Source: Bradyrhizobium centrolobii (GTDB lineage Bacteria; Pseudomonadota; Alphaproteobacteria; Rhizobiales; Xanthobacteraceae). Taken from it: 64,000 nucleotides of DNA. Made by a program: the position numbers and the translations under genes. This document shows positions 8,190-16,487 of the stretch, piece after piece (the stretch's first letter is position 1; each line of letters begins with the position of its first letter). The stretch is from contig NZ_LUUB01000106.1 in NCBI RefSeq assembly GCF_001641635.1, positions 1-64,000 on the forward strand, read 5' to 3'. The notes beneath the pieces are model-generated. The model did not search any database and had not been told where the DNA came from. It saw nothing but the letters and a program-made list of their open reading frames with translations.

Positions 8190-9476
8190 TCAGCCGATCA
8201 CGGACGAGCCGAGCAGGGCGAGGACGGCGAGCGCCATCAGCGCGGTGCCGAGCCAGCCGAGCGCGATCAGCCATGTCCGCGCCTTGAAGTGGCCCATCAG
8301 CGCGGTGCTTGAGACGATCAGCATCATCATCGCCATGACCGGCACGGCGACGATGCCGTTGAGCACCGCGCTCCAGACCAGCATGTGGATCGCATCGATC
8401 CCGGTGAAGCCGAGGCCGAAGCCGATCACGGTCGCGGTCGCGATGATGGTGTAGAAGCCGACCGCCTCGTCAGGCTTTGCCTCCAGCGTCGCGCGCCATG
8501 CAAAGATCTCCGCAACGCCATAGGCGGCCGAGCCCGCCAGCACCGGGATCGCCAGCATGCCGGTGCCGATGATGCCGAGCGCGAACAGGAGGAAGGTGAA
8601 GTCGCCGGCAAGCGGCCGCAGCGCCTCCGCGGCTTGCGTCGCTGAATTGATGTTGGTGACGCCGTTCGCGTGCAGGACGGACGCTGTGGTCAGGATGATG
8701 AAGAAGGCGATGCCGTTGGACAGCAGCATGCCGGCCGTGGTGTCGACCTTGATGCGCGCGAGCTCGGGATCGCCGCCGTGGGAAAGCTCGCGGAGCGGAC
8801 GGCGATGCTTGCCGTTGTTCATTTCCTCGACCTCCTGGGACGCCTGCCAGAAGAAGAGGTAAGGGCTGATGGTGGTGCCGAGCACGGCGACCACCATCAT
8901 GAAATAGTCGGCGCTGACATTCACCTTCGGCCATACCGCGGCGAGCAGCGCGGTGCTCCAGGGGATATTCACGGTGAAGGCGGTCGCGACATAGGCGAAC
9001 AGGCTCAGCGTCAAGAATTTCAGCACCGGCGCGTAGCGGCGATAGGGCAGGAAGACCTGGAGCAGGGTCGATGTTGCCGCGAAGATCAGTGCGTGCTCGT
9101 GGTCGAGCCCGCCGATGACCAGCGAGAGGGACTCCGCCATCGCGGCGATGTCGGCCGCGATGTTGAACGTGTTCGCGGCGACGAGGAGCGCCACGAGCGC
9201 GATCACCAGCCCGCGTGGCGCGAGCGCCATGACGTTGGCGGCGAGTCCTTTGCCGGTGACGCGGCCGATCTGAGCGCTCACCAGCTGGATGGCGATCATG
9301 AACGGCGTGGTCAAAAACACCGTCCAGAGCAGCCCGTAGCCGAATTGCGCGCCCGCCTGCGAGTAGGTGGCGATCCCCGACGGATCGTCGTCGGCCGCGC
9401 CGGTGATCAGACCGGGGCCCAACGGTTGCAGCAGCGTCGGCGCGGTTTTCGTCGGTACGAGGGCGCTGTCGTGCAT
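8190..9476 (-). CDS. Divergent Nramp-family metal ion transporter
   Basis: A 428-residue protein with about 11 membrane helices. The first helix carries GAADDDPSGIATYSQAG where classical Mn/Fe Nramp (MntH) proteins have DPGN. Helix 6 reads GTTISPYLFFWQASQEVEE, so the usual metal-selecting Met of the MPH motif is absent. These changes place it in an Nramp-related clade whose ion is not certain (Mg2+, Mn2+ or another divalent cation). It stands alone between an enolase-family gene and the repeat-rich accessory zone. Confidence 0.8.
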   Translation of the reverse strand: MHDSALVPTKTAPTLLQPLGPGLITGAADDDPSGIATYSQAGAQFGYGLLWTVFLTTPFMIAIQLVSAQIGRVTGKGLAANVMALAPRGLVIALVALLVAANTFNIAADIAAMAESLSLVIGGLDHEHALIFAATSTLLQVFLPYRRYAPVLKFLTLSLFAYVATAFTVNIPWSTALLAAVWPKVNVSADYFMMVVAVLGTTISPYLFFWQASQEVEEMNNGKHRRPLRELSHGGDPELARIKVDTTAGMLLSNGIAFFIILTTASVLHANGVTNINSATQAAEALRPLAGDFTFLLFALGIIGTGMLAIPVLAGSAAYGVAEIFAWRATLEAKPDEAVGFYTIIATATVIGFGLGFTGIDAIHMLVWSAVLNGIVAVPVMAMMMLIVSSTALMGHFKARTWLIALGWLGTALMALAVLALLGSSVIG

Positions 9477-9620
9477 CGCGGGGTTGGCTCGGCTCTTTTC
9501 CGGAACGGCGAAGTCATGGGATCAAATGCGGCGTGGCAACAATGGTTCCCGGGTGAGACCGGCGCATTGCGATGAATCGATTGGCGCGCAATACGATCAG
9601 CCTGGGTGTCCCGTGGCCGG

Positions 9621-9660
9621 TCTGACACGTCGGGCAAACACCTGTCGAGGCGCATGATCG
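9621..9660 (+). repeat. Dispersed repeat copy A (degenerate)
   Basis: tctgacacgtcgggcaaaca followed by cctgtcgaggcgcatgatcg matches the core shared by copies C-F with several changes. It lies just beyond the 3' end of the small membrane protein gene at 9732. Confidence 0.6.
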
Positions 9661-9731
9661 CAGGAGTAGTCGAGCCCGCGCCGTCACCGGTCGCGGACAT
9701 TGTCATGTCTGCGATGAATGCCTTGTCCAGC

Positions 9732-9917
9732 CTATTTGATGCTGACGAACATGCCCCAGGCGGCCGCGAGCGTAGCACCCGAGAAGACGATCATCGGATT
9801 CTCGCAGAACGCGCTGCCATAGGTGCACATGGTGACGCCGAACGAGCCGATCTCGTGATGGCTCGCGGAGTAGAACAGTCCCGACAGCACCAGCAATGCG
9901 GCGGCGACGTAATACAT
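9732..9917 (-). CDS. Small two-helix membrane protein, hypothetical
   Basis: The 61-residue reading from ATG 9917 is favoured because a GAGGAGAG ribosome binding site precedes it; the longer frame to 10007 is Arg-rich and not gene-like. Two hydrophobic segments (YYVAAALLVLSGLFYSA and NPMIVFSGATLAAAWGMFV) flank a loop with two cysteines (MCTYGSAFCENP) that could form a periplasmic disulfide. No family is recognised. It lies between repeat copies A and B. Confidence 0.55.
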   Translation of the reverse strand: MYYVAAALLVLSGLFYSASHHEIGSFGVTMCTYGSAFCENPMIVFSGATLAAAWGMFVSIK

Positions 9918-10025
9918 CGACCATCTCTCCTCGGTTACCCGAAGTCTTCGCCTCCCGACGCACCGTCGCCGATGCGACGGTTGCCGCGCCGGGCCGACCA
10001 GGGGCATGCCGCCAGTATGGCGCGG

Positions 10026-10113
10026 AGAGATTTCATTCCGCCGAATCCGCTTCGCTGCATTTTAGATAAAGTTTGATGGGACGGGCAAAAACACCGGCGA
10101 GGTGGCATCATCG
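10026..10113 (+). repeat. Dispersed repeat copy B, extended form
   Basis: The core (10071-10113, gtttgatgggacgggcaaaa and onwards to catcatcgg) is preceded at 10026 by gagatttcattccgccgaat, which recurs before copy C. The core is followed by a GC-rich inverted repeat ggctcgcgcgggcc. The copy overlaps the 3' part of the minus-strand ORF 10062-10427. Confidence 0.65.
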
Positions 10114-10427
10114 GGAATGTGCAGGTTTGGCTCGCGCGGGCCTGGATGCCGCCTTAACGCGAGCGCCGCTGCTCGTCTTCGAAGCGCGCGGCCAGCTGAG
10201 ATGCCTTGTAAGACGTCCCTCGGATCCCGATCCGCGCTTTCTTGCAAGCGGGCCGCTACAACGCATGCCAGGTTCAAGGCAATCAGTCCGATGAGAAGAT
10301 AGAAGCCATAAACGACGTAGATGAACCCTGCGATGCCGAGCAACAGGACAATCAGGAGCGCGTGGACGAGACGGCTCCCGGACATGCCCAAGAGGATAGC
10401 ATGGATATCATGAATCGAGAGATCCAA
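10062..10427 (-). CDS. Small membrane protein, hypothetical, tail formed by repeat B
   Basis: The first 60 residues are plausible: a short amphipathic start and a long hydrophobic stretch (HALLIVLLLGIAGFIYVVYGFYLLIGLIALNL broken by few polar residues). The rest is Arg/Pro-rich and is translated through repeat copy B, so the insertion probably replaced the native C-terminus. A later ATG (MSGSRLVHALL) is an alternative start. Confidence 0.4.
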   Translation of the reverse strand: MDLSIHDIHAILLGMSGSRLVHALLIVLLLGIAGFIYVVYGFYLLIGLIALNLACVVAARLQESADRDPRDVLQGISAGRALRRRAAALALRRHPGPREPNLHIPDDATSPVFLPVPSNFI

Positions 10428-10625
10428 AGTGGCACGGGATCGTCCGTGGTTGAAGTCAGCTTTTGTCGAGCTTGTCCAAAAAGCCTCTATTCAAAGGGCA
10501 ATGTTCAAATTGCAGCGCGCTCAGCTAGCCACTGAAATCGTTTCACTTCCTCGGACGCCGGAAAGCAGTACAGGATTAGCGGCGTTGGAGTTGGTGGAGA
10601 GGTGTATCAGTAGCAGGAGACAAAA

Positions 10626-11027
10626 ATGGCGGTAACCGAGGAGTTCGTTACAGAAGTGTTCAGGGGACTGGAGAAGGGAGATGGAGCCGCATTCTTCGAG
10701 CACGTTGCCGAGAACGTGGATTGGACTGTCGAAGGCACTCATCCGCTGGCTGGTCACTATCATTCCAAAGCCGATTTTGTCTCCGGCACGTTCGCCAAGC
10801 TCAACAAGGTCCTGCCGCACGGCGCGCAACTTATGCTGCAGCATCTTTTAGTGAAACACGACTGGGCCGTTGTTGAATTGCGTTCGCTGGCGACCGCGAA
10901 GAACGGCTTCCGATTCGATAATCGCTATTGCTGGGTTGTCCATTTCAAAGGAAAGATCATTGACCAAGTCCGCGCCTATCTAGATTCGGCCATGGTCGCC
11001 CGGCTCTTTGCAGAGAATCCGGGCTAA
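10626..11027 (+). CDS. SnoaL-like / NTF2-fold polyketide cyclase-type protein
   Basis: A 133-residue NTF2-like protein: an N-terminal helix (FVTEVFRGLEKGDGAAFFEHVAENVDW), then TVEGTHPLAGHYHSKADFV and the closing strands RYCWVVHFKGKIIDQVRAYLDSAMV. SnoaL-like proteins include ketosteroid isomerase relatives and polyketide cyclases, but stand-alone members such as this are mostly uncharacterised. ATG at 10626 has a GGAGA sequence upstream. It stands alone. Confidence 0.75.
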   Translation: MAVTEEFVTEVFRGLEKGDGAAFFEHVAENVDWTVEGTHPLAGHYHSKADFVSGTFAKLNKVLPHGAQLMLQHLLVKHDWAVVELRSLATAKNGFRFDNRYCWVVHFKGKIIDQVRAYLDSAMVARLFAENPG

Positions 11028-11268
11028 TCCCAATCGGGACTCAGATTGTAACGGCGACCGGTGGACTCGCTTACCCCAATTGGGCATGCTTTTGTGCCGC
11101 TCTTTCGGGGTTACGCGGACGTAATCCAGTTCATAGGTGCAGGCGCAAGCCAGCCCCTGGAACGCCGCGCAGGCTTTACGCCGGGGCGACGTTCCAGCTC
11201 ATCGGAAGTACATTGTCCTTCGGGTTTGTAATCCGGGTAGTCAGCGTTTTGAACGCGTCTTCTCGACC

Positions 11269-11781
11269 TTATTCGTCGTCATCTTCGGATTCGATATGAC
11301 GTTCGATCGTATCTCGTATTCCGCGCGCGGCCACGACTGTCACGAACGCCATCCTCTTCTTCTGATCCTCGCTTAGCGTCTTGTAGAGTGGCTCCCACGC
11401 ATCGGCGACCTTCTTGAGGTCGGCCGCACGCTGACTCAGTGACTCGGCCCGACGTTGCATGAGTTCGACCGGGTTGCGTTCGTGAAGGGCGTCAATTGGG
11501 CTGCTGTCGCGCAGTTCCGCCACCCGTTCCCACCGGGCTTGCCGGTTCTTTGCTCTGGCCCGGATCGCATCCTCCACGGCAGGCCAGTATTTTTCCTGGT
11601 CAGGTGTTAGCTGCAAGGCGGCCTTGATCATTGCCACGCGCGCATCCGTCAAGCTTTTGAGGTCTGCGGCATTCGGATGCGTCATTCCTACAGTGGTGGA
11701 AGACGTTTCTGCTGCGTAGGCAAGAGGTGCTGCCGCTATGAGAACTGCAGTCGTTGCAACAGCTACTTTGTTGATCATCAT
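11269..11781 (-). CDS. Spy/LTXXQ-motif periplasmic protein
   Basis: A 170-residue exported protein with a signal peptide (INKVAVATTAVLIAAAPLAYAAE) and the motif LTPDQEKYWPAVEDAIRARAKNR, repeated in weaker form as LYKTLSEDQKKRMAFV. This is the alpha-helical LTXXQ arrangement of Spy/CpxP-type envelope stress proteins, which bind unfolded proteins in the periplasm. ATG at 11781 is chosen because AGGAG lies 6 bases upstream. The tail is strongly acidic (SEDDDE). Confidence 0.8.
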   Translation of the reverse strand: MMINKVAVATTAVLIAAAPLAYAAETSSTTVGMTHPNAADLKSLTDARVAMIKAALQLTPDQEKYWPAVEDAIRARAKNRQARWERVAELRDSSPIDALHERNPVELMQRRAESLSQRAADLKKVADAWEPLYKTLSEDQKKRMAFVTVVAARGIRDTIERHIESEDDDE

Positions 11782-12114
11782 CGCAAGCTCCTGGATCTTG
11801 CATCGTCCGCCCCGGAGCAGAAGTTTGCGATCGGGCCCTGGGCTGGCTTGATTCAAGTCAAGAAGACGTTCACGCGTTGGTGACTTTTTCCGGCAGGCCA
11901 AACAGCGCCCCTGATCCAGCTCACCTACCTATTCGTAGGCCGTTGTTATTCGATACGCCGGCGCTATCGTGCGCAAGTGGCACGCCGCAGCTTCATCCGG
12001 TAATTCAGATATGGGAGACGCGCATGAGTGCCCGGGTATCGCTGTTCGATGCATGAGACTGCTTCCGCGCGCCACTTGACATCGCTGGACGCGTGACCCC
12101 CGAGTGACTGCCAG

Positions 12115-13722
12115 TTGGAGGAGGCGCACACGAGCGAAGCTCTCAGAGAGACAGTGATCGTCGTGCACGGCACGTGGGCTGCTCCCCAGACCGATACGGT
12201 CCGATGGTACCAGCCCCACGTGAGTGCCACCGTCACCGACCACTTCATCACAAGGCTCGACGCGGAGCTGGAGAAGCGCGGTTCGCTTGCCCGCTGCTGG
12301 GCGCACTGCAGCGACGCTCACCCAGCTTTTCATTGGTCCGGCAAGAATAGCTGGGTCGAGCGCACCCATGCTGCTGCTGCATTGGCGGATGAGGTCGCCA
12401 GATTGAAGAATGCCGGCTGGCTTTGTCACATCATCGCTCACAGCCATGGCGGCAATGTCGCGGTGGAGGCCTTGCAGCAGATCACGGCTCAAGTTGGCAC
12501 AACCGGGCCCAGCGGAAAGCTGGTGACGCTGGGAACGCCCTTCCTGGATGCGATGGCTCCTATCGCGTGGAGAGCAGATACTCTGAGGCGGGTCTTGAAC
12601 CTTCTCTATCTCGTCGTGAGCGGGCTTCTTGTGGCCATCTACGTGGTCGGCGGCTCCCTGTGGTTTTGGGAACTCAACAGGCCTGTCGGTGAAAAAGTCG
12701 AGCTGATATTGATCCTGCTGGTTGCATGGGGAGCGCTCGCGGCCCTGGGTCGCTTCGTATCCCGGCCGTGGTTGCTGCGCAGGGCACAGCGCAAGAAGAG
12801 GAACACCTTCCAGGGGCCTCGAATGGAGGCGCCTTCCAGTCTTCTGGATGAATTCTCCGACGTGATTTTCCGTTTGCATGACGATGCAGCCTCCCAGACG
12901 CCACTGCAAGTCTCGTTGCTCGCGATAAGCAGCCCAATGGATGAGGCGTGGCAGGTTCTCCATCACTTGCGCGGTGCCGAAGATCCGCTGGCGATCCGAA
13001 CCGGCTTGTTGAGATACCTGCTTGGCGCGATACGTTCGCACATGTCGCAAGGCGCCGATATAGCGCGCATACACGGCGCCAAGTCCTACGGCGATTTCGG
13101 AAAGTTCGCCAGGATCCAGTTGGCATTCATCCATTTCTTCTGTTTTTGGGGTGCTCTTGCACTGCTTGTCTTTTTGTCTCCCTCCCGCTCCCTGAAGATC
13201 ATGGATCTGGCGTTTGTGGGGTTCATACTTTTCCTGCCTCTCGTGGCCGTCGTCACGGGTACCAAAACCTTGGGACCAGGCTTCTACTCCGCCGCTCTGT
13301 CGCCATTCCGCTGGATCGCGCGGGCGATCGGGTCCTTGATCAGCATTCCTGCTTTCTGCACGACGTACATTGTGCGCCGCAGGAGCTGGTCGGTGCTGCT
13401 CGCGATGGCGATGGGGATGGAAGGCTACCGATTTTCGCTTCCCGTGGTCGAGCAGTGGCCCCGAAACCTTCCCGAAGGGCTCGTCAGATACGAAGATATG
13501 CCGCGGGGCGCCGAGCAACGCGCAATGGACAAGCGAAACGCCTGGATTGCGCGGCACCTTGGCGGTGTTTCCCGGACCTTCGCCAGGATGGTCATATCCC
13601 CGGCCGATCTATCGTTGCTGCTTGCCACGATCGAGCAAGATCGGTCGCTGATCCACGCGGCCTACTACACAGATGACGAGTGCATCGGGCGGATCGCAGA
13701 CTGGATCGCAGGCGTCAGATGA
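12115..13722 (+). CDS. Alpha/beta-hydrolase-fold protein with internal membrane segments
   Basis: The first 180 residues form a lipase-like alpha/beta hydrolase: TVIVVHGTWAA (oxyanion-side HG), then the nucleophile elbow IIAHSHGGNVAVEAL and VTLGTPFLDA. Two hydrophobic pairs follow (about 192-245 and 340-385: LLYLVVSGLLVAIYVVGG, LILILLVAWGALAALG, FIHFFCFWGALALLVFL, FVGFILFLPLVAVVTG), so it is probably a membrane-bound esterase or lipase. The usual acid and His of the triad are not obvious. The start is uncertain: TTG at 12115 lacks a clear ribosome binding site. Function unknown. Confidence 0.65.
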   Translation: MEEAHTSEALRETVIVVHGTWAAPQTDTVRWYQPHVSATVTDHFITRLDAELEKRGSLARCWAHCSDAHPAFHWSGKNSWVERTHAAAALADEVARLKNAGWLCHIIAHSHGGNVAVEALQQITAQVGTTGPSGKLVTLGTPFLDAMAPIAWRADTLRRVLNLLYLVVSGLLVAIYVVGGSLWFWELNRPVGEKVELILILLVAWGALAALGRFVSRPWLLRRAQRKKRNTFQGPRMEAPSSLLDEFSDVIFRLHDDAASQTPLQVSLLAISSPMDEAWQVLHHLRGAEDPLAIRTGLLRYLLGAIRSHMSQGADIARIHGAKSYGDFGKFARIQLAFIHFFCFWGALALLVFLSPSRSLKIMDLAFVGFILFLPLVAVVTGTKTLGPGFYSAALSPFRWIARAIGSLISIPAFCTTYIVRRRSWSVLLAMAMGMEGYRFSLPVVEQWPRNLPEGLVRYEDMPRGAEQRAMDKRNAWIARHLGGVSRTFARMVISPADLSLLLATIEQDRSLIHAAYYTDDECIGRIADWIAGVR

Positions 13723-13785
13723 GCCCTTCCCGATCTCACCTGCGCGAGATCCGCGGTGAAGTGGACCTGTGATCCACTGACCTGC

Positions 13786-14015
13786 CTATTCATTGAGAAA
13801 CTCGAGCGTGACTCCGTCGGGCCCTCTCACGTAGGTCAGGCGAAGTTCCTTGCGCTCGCCGGACTCAACGGTTTGAACGGTCTCTGACCGGCAGCCGTCC
13901 AAAGGGTGCGATACGTGCGAGCAGCGCATCAATGTTCTCGACATAGAAGGCCACATGGACGGAGCCAACGTCCGATGACCTTGAGGGACGAGACCGTGAA
14001 TCCGGTATGGTCTAT
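13786..14015 (-). pseudogene. Decayed VOC-family (glyoxalase-like) gene
   Basis: Three pieces in different frames, read on the minus strand, form the skeleton of a vicinal-oxygen-chelate protein: DHTGFTVSSL near 14000, then VGSVHVAFYVENIDALLARI (about 13900-13965), then VESGERKELRLTYVRGPDGV and TLEFLNE to the stop at 13786. Roughly 50 residues between the first two pieces are missing and a frameshift lies near 13880. The gene is not functional. Confidence 0.7.
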
Positions 14016-14107
14016 GCTCTTGATCCTGAATGTCCGATTGCTCGCCGAGGGGGCTGACCTCGCGCAATCAGGACATCGAGGTTCGGCAGCCTGCGCCGTC
14101 ATGGCGA

Positions 14108-14974
14108 TCAGCTATATCGCGGCCAAAACTCATTCAGCCGGCCGACGATAAAATCCGGATTCTCTTCAAAGACCCAATGTCCGCATTGCTCGATCACGCC
14201 GCCTTCTGCGCTGCTGGCAATCGCCTTGGCGCAATCGAAGCAATGATCACCAAACGATCTCCGACCAGCCCAGGCCAGCATCGGCACGGCAAGCTTGTTG
14301 CGGGTCAGTTCCTTCGTCTGTTCGGCCATCTGCGGGATGTAGCCGTAGTGATTGAGGCTTGCTCGAAGATTGCCCGGCTGCCGCATTTGCATGACATAGA
14401 ACTGCACATCGTCTTCGGAGAATGCATTGGGGTTGTAGGCAAAGTCGCGGAAAAAATGCCGTAGATATTGGTCTTCGCGACCTTCGACCAGGAACCTCGT
14501 AATGTCCATGTTCATGTGCATGCCGAGGTGCCAGTACGTCACGCGCGGATCCACATAGCCGGGGAAGCTCAGTCCGAAGAATGGGGTTTCTATTGTAGCA
14601 AGGGATAGAGCCCGGTTTGACGCCAGGTACGCCAGCGCCACGGATGGTGGGCCGCCCAGATCATGGCTGAGGATGTGAAATCGGTCCACGTTCTCCGCAT
14701 TTAGCAGACCGATCATGTCTTCTGCGATGGTTTTTGGTTCATACCCGTCAAAGGGCTTGTCGCTGTCGCCGTAGCCTCGAAGATCCGGAGCGATAAACGC
14801 AAATCTGTCACCAAGTCGCTCAATGATCGGAAGGAACTCACGGTGGTTCTGCGGCCAACCGTGCATGCACAGAACGGCAGGACCGCGACCTGCCGTGACG
14901 TAATGAAGCGTAACGCCATTTGTTTTGACACGCTTGTGGGTCAATTCGACGGATCTCTTGTTAGATTCTTGCAT
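14108..14974 (-). CDS. Epoxide hydrolase / haloacetate dehalogenase-type alpha/beta hydrolase
   Basis: The 288-residue enzyme has HGWPQNHREF (oxyanion region), APDLRGYGDSDKP, and a nucleophile elbow HILSHDLGGPPSV in which Asp replaces Ser. That Asp marks the epoxide hydrolase and haloalkane/haloacetate dehalogenase branch, where an alkyl-enzyme ester is formed. The catalytic His is in EQCGHWVFEENPD. A helical cap lies between (about 140-215). Substrate not deducible. It stands alone on the minus strand. Confidence 0.8.
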   Translation of the reverse strand: MQESNKRSVELTHKRVKTNGVTLHYVTAGRGPAVLCMHGWPQNHREFLPIIERLGDRFAFIAPDLRGYGDSDKPFDGYEPKTIAEDMIGLLNAENVDRFHILSHDLGGPPSVALAYLASNRALSLATIETPFFGLSFPGYVDPRVTYWHLGMHMNMDITRFLVEGREDQYLRHFFRDFAYNPNAFSEDDVQFYVMQMRQPGNLRASLNHYGYIPQMAEQTKELTRNKLAVPMLAWAGRRSFGDHCFDCAKAIASSAEGGVIEQCGHWVFEENPDFIVGRLNEFWPRYS

Positions 14975-15000
14975 TTTCTAACCTCGTCGTTGGACTTGCT

Positions 15001-15093
15001 TCAGGATAGCGAAACAACGAATCTGGTGGTGCCGATCGCAAAGGTCGCAACGGCGAGAGCATAAAGAGCAGGCGGCACTACGCTTGTCCTCAT
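15001..15093 (-). pseudogene. N-terminal stub of an MFS transporter
   Basis: The frame MRTSVVPPALYALAVATFAI then GTTRFVVSLS-stop matches the first helix of drug/sugar-efflux MFS proteins, which commonly read ALYALAxGxFAIGTTEFVIMG. The ORF stops after 30 residues and nothing downstream continues it. This is the main content of the 403-base gap 14975-15377, together with the hairpin at 15166. Confidence 0.5.
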
Positions 15094-15165
15094 GCGAGTG
15101 CGGGCGCGTGAAAAGCTCGTCTTCCTCGATCGGACCATCGGAGAATCCCGGGGGCAGCGATCATT

Positions 15166-15194
15166 CAATGGCATCGCAGAACGCGATGCCATTG
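15166..15194. repeat. Perfect 12-bp inverted repeat with 5-nt loop
   Basis: caatggcatcgc, loop agaac, then its exact complement gcgatgccattg. There is no T-run on either side, so it is not a standard intrinsic terminator. It sits between the MFS stub and the secreted hydrolase gene. It may be a mobile-element end, an operator or an RNA hairpin. Confidence 0.7.
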
Positions 15195-15377
15195 TCCAAC
15201 GCTATCAGCCCCAGGGGTAACGCTTTCGAGCTGGCGCGCCATAAGCGCCTTGGAGTTAGTGCTCCATATACAGCTCTCCAATTCTAGCTGGTCCTTATCG
15301 GGGATATTTCGAGATTGCACTTAATTCAGAGATCGCACTTTCAAATCGCTTGAGCATCGCAGCACTGGTTCGCTTCC

Positions 15378-16328
15378 TCATTTGCGATCGATAAACGGGA
15401 TAATAATCCCGATGGCCTGCTGGGGTTCCTCCTCCATAATCCAGTGCCCAGAATTGGTTATGACAGCACCCTGGACGTTGCTCGCGACATAGTCGAGTTC
15501 GGAGCGCATGGATGCGCCAAACGAGTCCTCGCCGCCAATAGCCAATACGGGCATCGGCAGTTTCCCTACCCTCGTGAACAGCGCCTTGTTGTCCTCTCCG
15601 TCTTGGGTAAAGGCCGCAAACTGTCCGCTGAAGGCATCGTGGATCGCGCCCGTGCGGGCATAGAGCGCCGCATAATGGTCGCGGGTTTGTTCGTCGATCG
15701 CGGCGGGGTTGGCAGACAGATCATTGTAAAAGCGATCGAGCAGGATGCGTTCGCGTCCGGCGACCAGACGCTCGGTGTCGCGCCCACGGAAATTGAAGTG
15801 CCACAGTTTGGGATTGGTCAATTGCGCATACCAGGTGCCGAGCCCGGGCAAGGGCGCGTCCATGGCAACCCATTTGGTGATGCGGTCGGGATACTGGGCT
15901 GCAAGCGCATAGCCAACCATGTTGCCGATGTCATGGGTGACGAGCGCTACCTTTTGAACCTTCAGCTCGTCGAGAATGGCGGCGATATCACGCGCCTGGG
16001 CGACTTTTTCATATCCACCTTCAGGGTGCGACGACAGGCCCATGCCACGCAGATCGGGAATGATCACCGTGTGATCCTTGACGAGAGGGTCTGCCAGCGG
16101 CTGCCACATATCACCTGTGTCTCCGAATCCGTGCAGAAGCAGAACAGCCGGCCCTTGTCCCCCAATGCGGACGTATTGGGTGCCTCCAGTAACCTGCATC
16201 TGTTGCGTGCGAAAACTCGAGGGGAATGGCTTGACCTCGGCGGTCGCCACGTTGCCTGCAAAGAGCGACAGGCTGAGAACTGCAACGCAAAGAAGCACAG
16301 AGGAGATCTGATGGAAAGAACGCGGCAC
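15378..16328 (-). CDS. Secreted alpha/beta hydrolase
   Basis: A 316-residue protein with a Sec signal peptide (VLLCVAVLSLSLFAGNVATA). The fold motifs are LLLHGFGDTGDMW, IIPDLRGMGLSSHP and the elbow ALVTHDIGNMVGY with Asp as nucleophile, as in epoxide hydrolases and dehalogenases; the His lies in TNSGHWIMEEEPQ. Export of such an enzyme is less usual. It is divergent from a TetR gene with a palindrome in the gap, so it is probably that regulator's target. Confidence 0.8.
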   Translation of the reverse strand: MPRSFHQISSVLLCVAVLSLSLFAGNVATAEVKPFPSSFRTQQMQVTGGTQYVRIGGQGPAVLLLHGFGDTGDMWQPLADPLVKDHTVIIPDLRGMGLSSHPEGGYEKVAQARDIAAILDELKVQKVALVTHDIGNMVGYALAAQYPDRITKWVAMDAPLPGLGTWYAQLTNPKLWHFNFRGRDTERLVAGRERILLDRFYNDLSANPAAIDEQTRDHYAALYARTGAIHDAFSGQFAAFTQDGEDNKALFTRVGKLPMPVLAIGGEDSFGASMRSELDYVASNVQGAVITNSGHWIMEEEPQQAIGIIIPFIDRK

Positions 16329-16405
16329 GAATGGCTCTCAAATCCCAGGGATATGCGACATGGTGGCTTCCGCTTTTCTGGCGTTGATGTTTAGCCACGA
16401 TATTC

Positions 16406-16421
16406 TATACTGATTGGTATA
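16406..16421. promoter_or_regulatory. Probable TetR operator
   Basis: tatactgattggtata is an imperfect palindrome (outer arms tatac/gtata) in the AT-rich gap between the divergent hydrolase (start 16328) and TetR (start 16488) genes. Its size and place fit a TetR-family site that represses both promoters. Confidence 0.55.
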
Positions 16422-16487
16422 TATCCTCACAAGGGACCTGTGAAGGTCAAATCAAATACTTGCTGGCGGGTCTGGAAAGACAATCGG

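Noticed and set aside
8083..8454. Plus-strand ORF starting MLSVDQFLRLISV
   Set aside because: Its first 40 residues look like a membrane peptide, but most of it lies antisense to the Nramp gene, and no ribosome binding site precedes it.
11929..13557. 542-residue minus-strand open frame opposite the membrane hydrolase
   Set aside because: It lacks hydrophobic core patterns and family motifs; the plus strand shows a hydrolase fold and membrane segments.
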